From positions 1 through 58,749 of the forward strand of contig JAKSYS010000382.1 of NCBI GenBank assembly GCA_022925895.1: a stretch of DNA of 58,749 nt, written 5' to 3'. Of the stretch, positions 56,127-58,749 are shown in pieces; within the stretch, counting starts at the first letter, position 1, and each line of letters starts with the position of its first letter. Origin of the DNA: Fragilaria crotonensis (Eukaryota; Bacillariophyta; Fragilariophyceae; Fragilariales; Fragilariaceae). A program made the translations under genes and the position numbers. Below the pieces are notes generated by a model. It was not told the DNA's origin and made no database searches. It was given only the letters and a program-made list of their open reading frames with translations.

Positions 56127-58716
56127 ATGAACGCGAGAAGCCTTTGCTTGGGAGCTATCGATGAGGTATTTCCTCGGCGATTTGCGCAACTACCTTTCTG
56201 TAGAACGATACACACCTTGGCTTATGGTGGTGATGACGGTTCTATCACCGTTATCGAAGGCACTACAGTAAAGTGCGCGCGTCGCTTTTCCGAAACGGTT
56301 CGAGCCGTGGCTCCGTCCCATGACGGAACACGCGTCGCTGTGTGGGTTTCGGTGACGGTTCAACCACAATATTTGTATACGAGTCGCTCCATGGTGATGT
56401 CCATCCCTTCCTTACTTCCCTACGCAAGCCCGATTCTGATGATGTCATGTTCTCTCAAATCGACATCATGGACGATGAAGAGATGTCTTTCCCTGGCCCT
56501 CGCTTCCAAACGCCGGTTAGATCCCTCGTGTTTGACCCAAGGCCATCCAATATGTTGGCCTGTGGCTCTGAAGATTCTGGTTTTTGTATCGTCGATGCCA
56601 CCAGCTCGGTCACACTTACTAGGAAACGCTTTCTCGCTGAGCAGTCGGCCAGTGAACACAATGAAACTGGTATTCGAGGCCTAGCATATCATGTTGACGA
56701 CACAAATGCCCTGCTTGCTTCATTGGATCTGCAAGGACGACTTTGTGTTTGGGATGTCAGTGGTGACGATGCAGAATTAGAATACGAACTTCTCCACAAA
56801 GATAGACACAAGTGTGTCCTGAAAGTCGATCAAGGCGACATAAACGATTCCGAACCCGCCGATCAAGCTTGTTTCCCCGTCTTTTGCAACGCGTTTTTGG
56901 GACTCCCTGGCAGTAATGACCTGCAGCTACGACCAACAGATGCCGTCGACAAGCAACTGTTTGTTCCCAGTGTCGATGGTTTGGGGCACCTCGAACCAAT
57001 CGTCAGTATAGCCTTCAGTGGTGACGGCAAATTTGCTGTCACGGCAGGTCGTGACAGGCGGATCGTTGTCTGGACGTTGGAAAAAGATGTAAGTTGATTC
57101 TCGAATACTTTGATTTGAATTACGTCTTCTAATTTGGCATCTTGTTAGGGGGCTTTGACTGGAAGTTTCCTTCGATGCCATGCGACAATGGACTCTATTT
57201 GTACTCATATCTTATGGGTGGATTCCATGGTTTACTTTGCCTTCGAAAACGGCTCCTTCATGGTATCTTCCGAAAGCGAATTTGTTATTCAGTCAGAGGC
57301 ACCAAAAGTAGTTGAGACCGAGGAGACTGCCTCCCCAGCGGAAGAAAGTGCTCATTTGCGAAGCAATCACAATACAGGTAGAGGCCATGACCAAGGTAAC
57401 ACTCGTTCAGCCGCTGGTGACGCCTCTGACGACGATGACATCGACTTCGAAGACAGTGAAACAAAACCGAAAAAGAAGAGTGCTTCGTTTGTTGACGATG
57501 AGGCAGACGAAGATGACAACGATGGCCCGTCAGCAGAGCCGGCCGATCTTGCGGATGCTCTGCTCGATCAAGCGGATGAAATGTCGACGACGCATCCGAA
57601 GACGACCAGCATTTGATGCTCCGCATCGATCAAACAGGTCGCTGATCATGCTTCCAGAGCCACAGCCTGCCTTTTCTCCGTCGTCTACACCACTAGACTT
57701 GCCTCGACGCATCATGTGCTGGAACCATATCGGAACTATTACCCTTCTCCGTGGCGACGACGATGTTGCCAGAAACACAATTGCCATTGACTTTACTGAC
57801 TCTGGGTTTATGAGACCCATCACATTCACTGACAATTTGGATTTCATTATTGGATCCCTTGGAGAAGATGGCGCTTTTTTCGCCACAGATCTCGCCGACG
57901 ATCACGACGACGCGCTCGATGATGATGTCGACGAGATTGTTCACGGCCTCAAAATGTCAGATAAGACGAAGGCTGCGCTTAGGACGAGTCAGAAGCAAAG
58001 AATGAAGAAAAGGAAGGAAGGGTTCAAGTCATCTGGATCAAGTTGCTACTTTCACCGATTCGAAACTTTTGGAAAACTAGGCAACAAGGATTGGGTTGTT
58101 GCTCTTCCTGACGGAGAGCTTGCAATGGGATGCGCAACTGGCGAAGGTTGGGCCGCTTGCATTACTAACCGTCGATTCCTAAGGACCTTCTCAGCTGGTG
58201 GAAACCAAGGCCCAGTAATTTGGATGAATGGTGACCCGGTGACCATAGTTGGAAGGTCACGCTTTGTCGCTGTCTTTTATCACGAGGCCGTGCCATTGCC
58301 TGATGGCACTCAAAAGCTTGGTTATGCTATCTACGACGCAATCTCAGCGGAAGAAATCGTTACTGGGTCATTATCTTGTATTAGCTCCAGGTCTTCCTTA
58401 AGCTGGGTTGGATTTAGTAAGGAAGGATCGCTGATGATTATGGACTCCGATGGTATGCTTTCTATGCTAAGCGTTCTTGTTGCGGGTATGGGCGCAAATA
58501 TCAATGGGAAGCAATTCAGCTGGAGTTGGAGTCCTATGCTCGACACCGTCGGATTAAGAAATCGTTTGAAGATTCATTTTGGCCTGTATCTGTACAAGAT
58601 GGAAAGCTCATCTGCGTGCCATTGAAGGGAGGAAACCAGTATCCTGACGCAGCTCGTCGTCCTGTTACCTCTGCGCTTAGCTTACGAATGCCGTTTGCCT
58701 ATGGCGCTGACAAGAG
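56127..58716 (+). CDS. CTF4: CTF4/AND-1 (WDHD1)-like replisome adaptor, continues past the window
   Basis: CTF4 couples the CMG helicase to DNA polymerase alpha and cohesion factors. The N-terminal part is a WD40 propeller (IHTLAYGGDDGSITVIEG; VRSLVFDPRPSNMLACGSED; PIVSIAFSGDGKFAVTAGRD then RRIVVW). After the intron comes an acidic linker (about 57300-57610: DDDIDFED, DDEADEDDND). The SepB-like second domain begins LPEPQPAFSPSSTPLDLPRR and MCWNHIGTITLL. It carries FTDSGFMRPITFTDN, LGEDGAFFATDL, GEGWAACITNRRFLRTFSAG and, after a frame change, SFWPVSVQDGKLICVPLKGG. Frame changes occur near 56340, 57585 and 58550. The exon ends in AAGAG|GTGAGT at 58716/58717, so more exons, including any C-terminal HMG box, lie outside. 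Confidence 0.85.
57089..57148 (+). other. 60-bp intron in the CTF4-like gene
   Basis: It starts GTAAGTTGATT and ends CTTGTTAG. Splicing joins WTLEKD to GALTGSFLRCH; the unspliced frame stops three codons later. Confidence 0.88.
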
Positions 58717-58749
58717 GTGAGTTTTACACTTTACTTTGAATGTTTCGAT

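Overview
The window looks like a stretch of diatom (or close stramenopile) nuclear genome. Genes are eukaryotic, with a few short GT-AG introns (60, 70 and about 150 bp). One protein belongs to a multi-module cysteine-rich family that I associate with diatoms. The transposons are CoDi-like copia, DIRS-like tyrosine-recombinase and piggyBac types. Intergenic DNA is rich in short palindromes built on GTAC, CTAG and ACCGGT. The diatom assignment is inference, not proven by any single feature.

Layout: (1) 1-5370, 3' part of a Ty1/copia retrotransposon with a candidate 3' LTR. (2) 5474-9919, a large URB2/Npa2-like pre-rRNA processing protein. (3) 9920-13438, gene-poor, with a decayed DDE transposase and two Harbinger-type MITEs flanked by TAA. 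(4) 13439-15548, a CNNM-type Mg2+ transporter, convergent with (5) 15666-19707, a RECQL4-like helicase carrying GRF zinc-finger and SAP domains. (6) 19930-22021, intergenic, with four copies of a 177-bp satellite. (7) 22022-28939 (minus), a giant CABIN1/Hir3-like protein. (8) 29860-32972, a nearly complete piggyBac element bounded by CTAG. (9) 33904-34589, SmD3 with an RG-rich tail. (10) 34711-36954, two convergent pseudogenes: a PDH E2/E3BP-like gene (+) and a GH3 glycosidase (-). (11) 36955-43983, a complete DIRS-type element with split direct repeats (A1-ORFs-B1-A2-B2), abutting the GH3 remnant. (12) 44493-46219, glucose-6-phosphate isomerase. (13) 46919-47986, a hypothetical protein with an SH3-like module and a methyltransferase-like end. 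(14) 48263-49152 (minus), a carbonyl-reductase-like SDR. (15) 49315-50053, a 7-bp microsatellite array. (16) 52373-55135, the triple-module cysteine-rich protein. (17) 56127 to the window edge, a CTF4/AND-1 (WDHD1) replisome protein.

The host genes are mostly unrelated housekeeping functions: ribosome biogenesis, splicing, histone chaperoning, glycolysis, Mg2+ transport and replication. RECQL4 and CTF4 both act in replication initiation or the replisome, but they lie about 37 kb apart and are not obviously co-regulated.

A striking general feature is that most long genes, including essential single-copy-type ones, are interrupted by isolated frame changes of one or two bases, several of them at homopolymer runs. 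The overlapping frames leave no room for introns. This most likely reflects residual indel errors in a long-read assembly. Gene coordinates below therefore span the whole reconstructed locus across such breaks. The E2-like and GH3 loci are damaged far more heavily and look like true pseudogenes.
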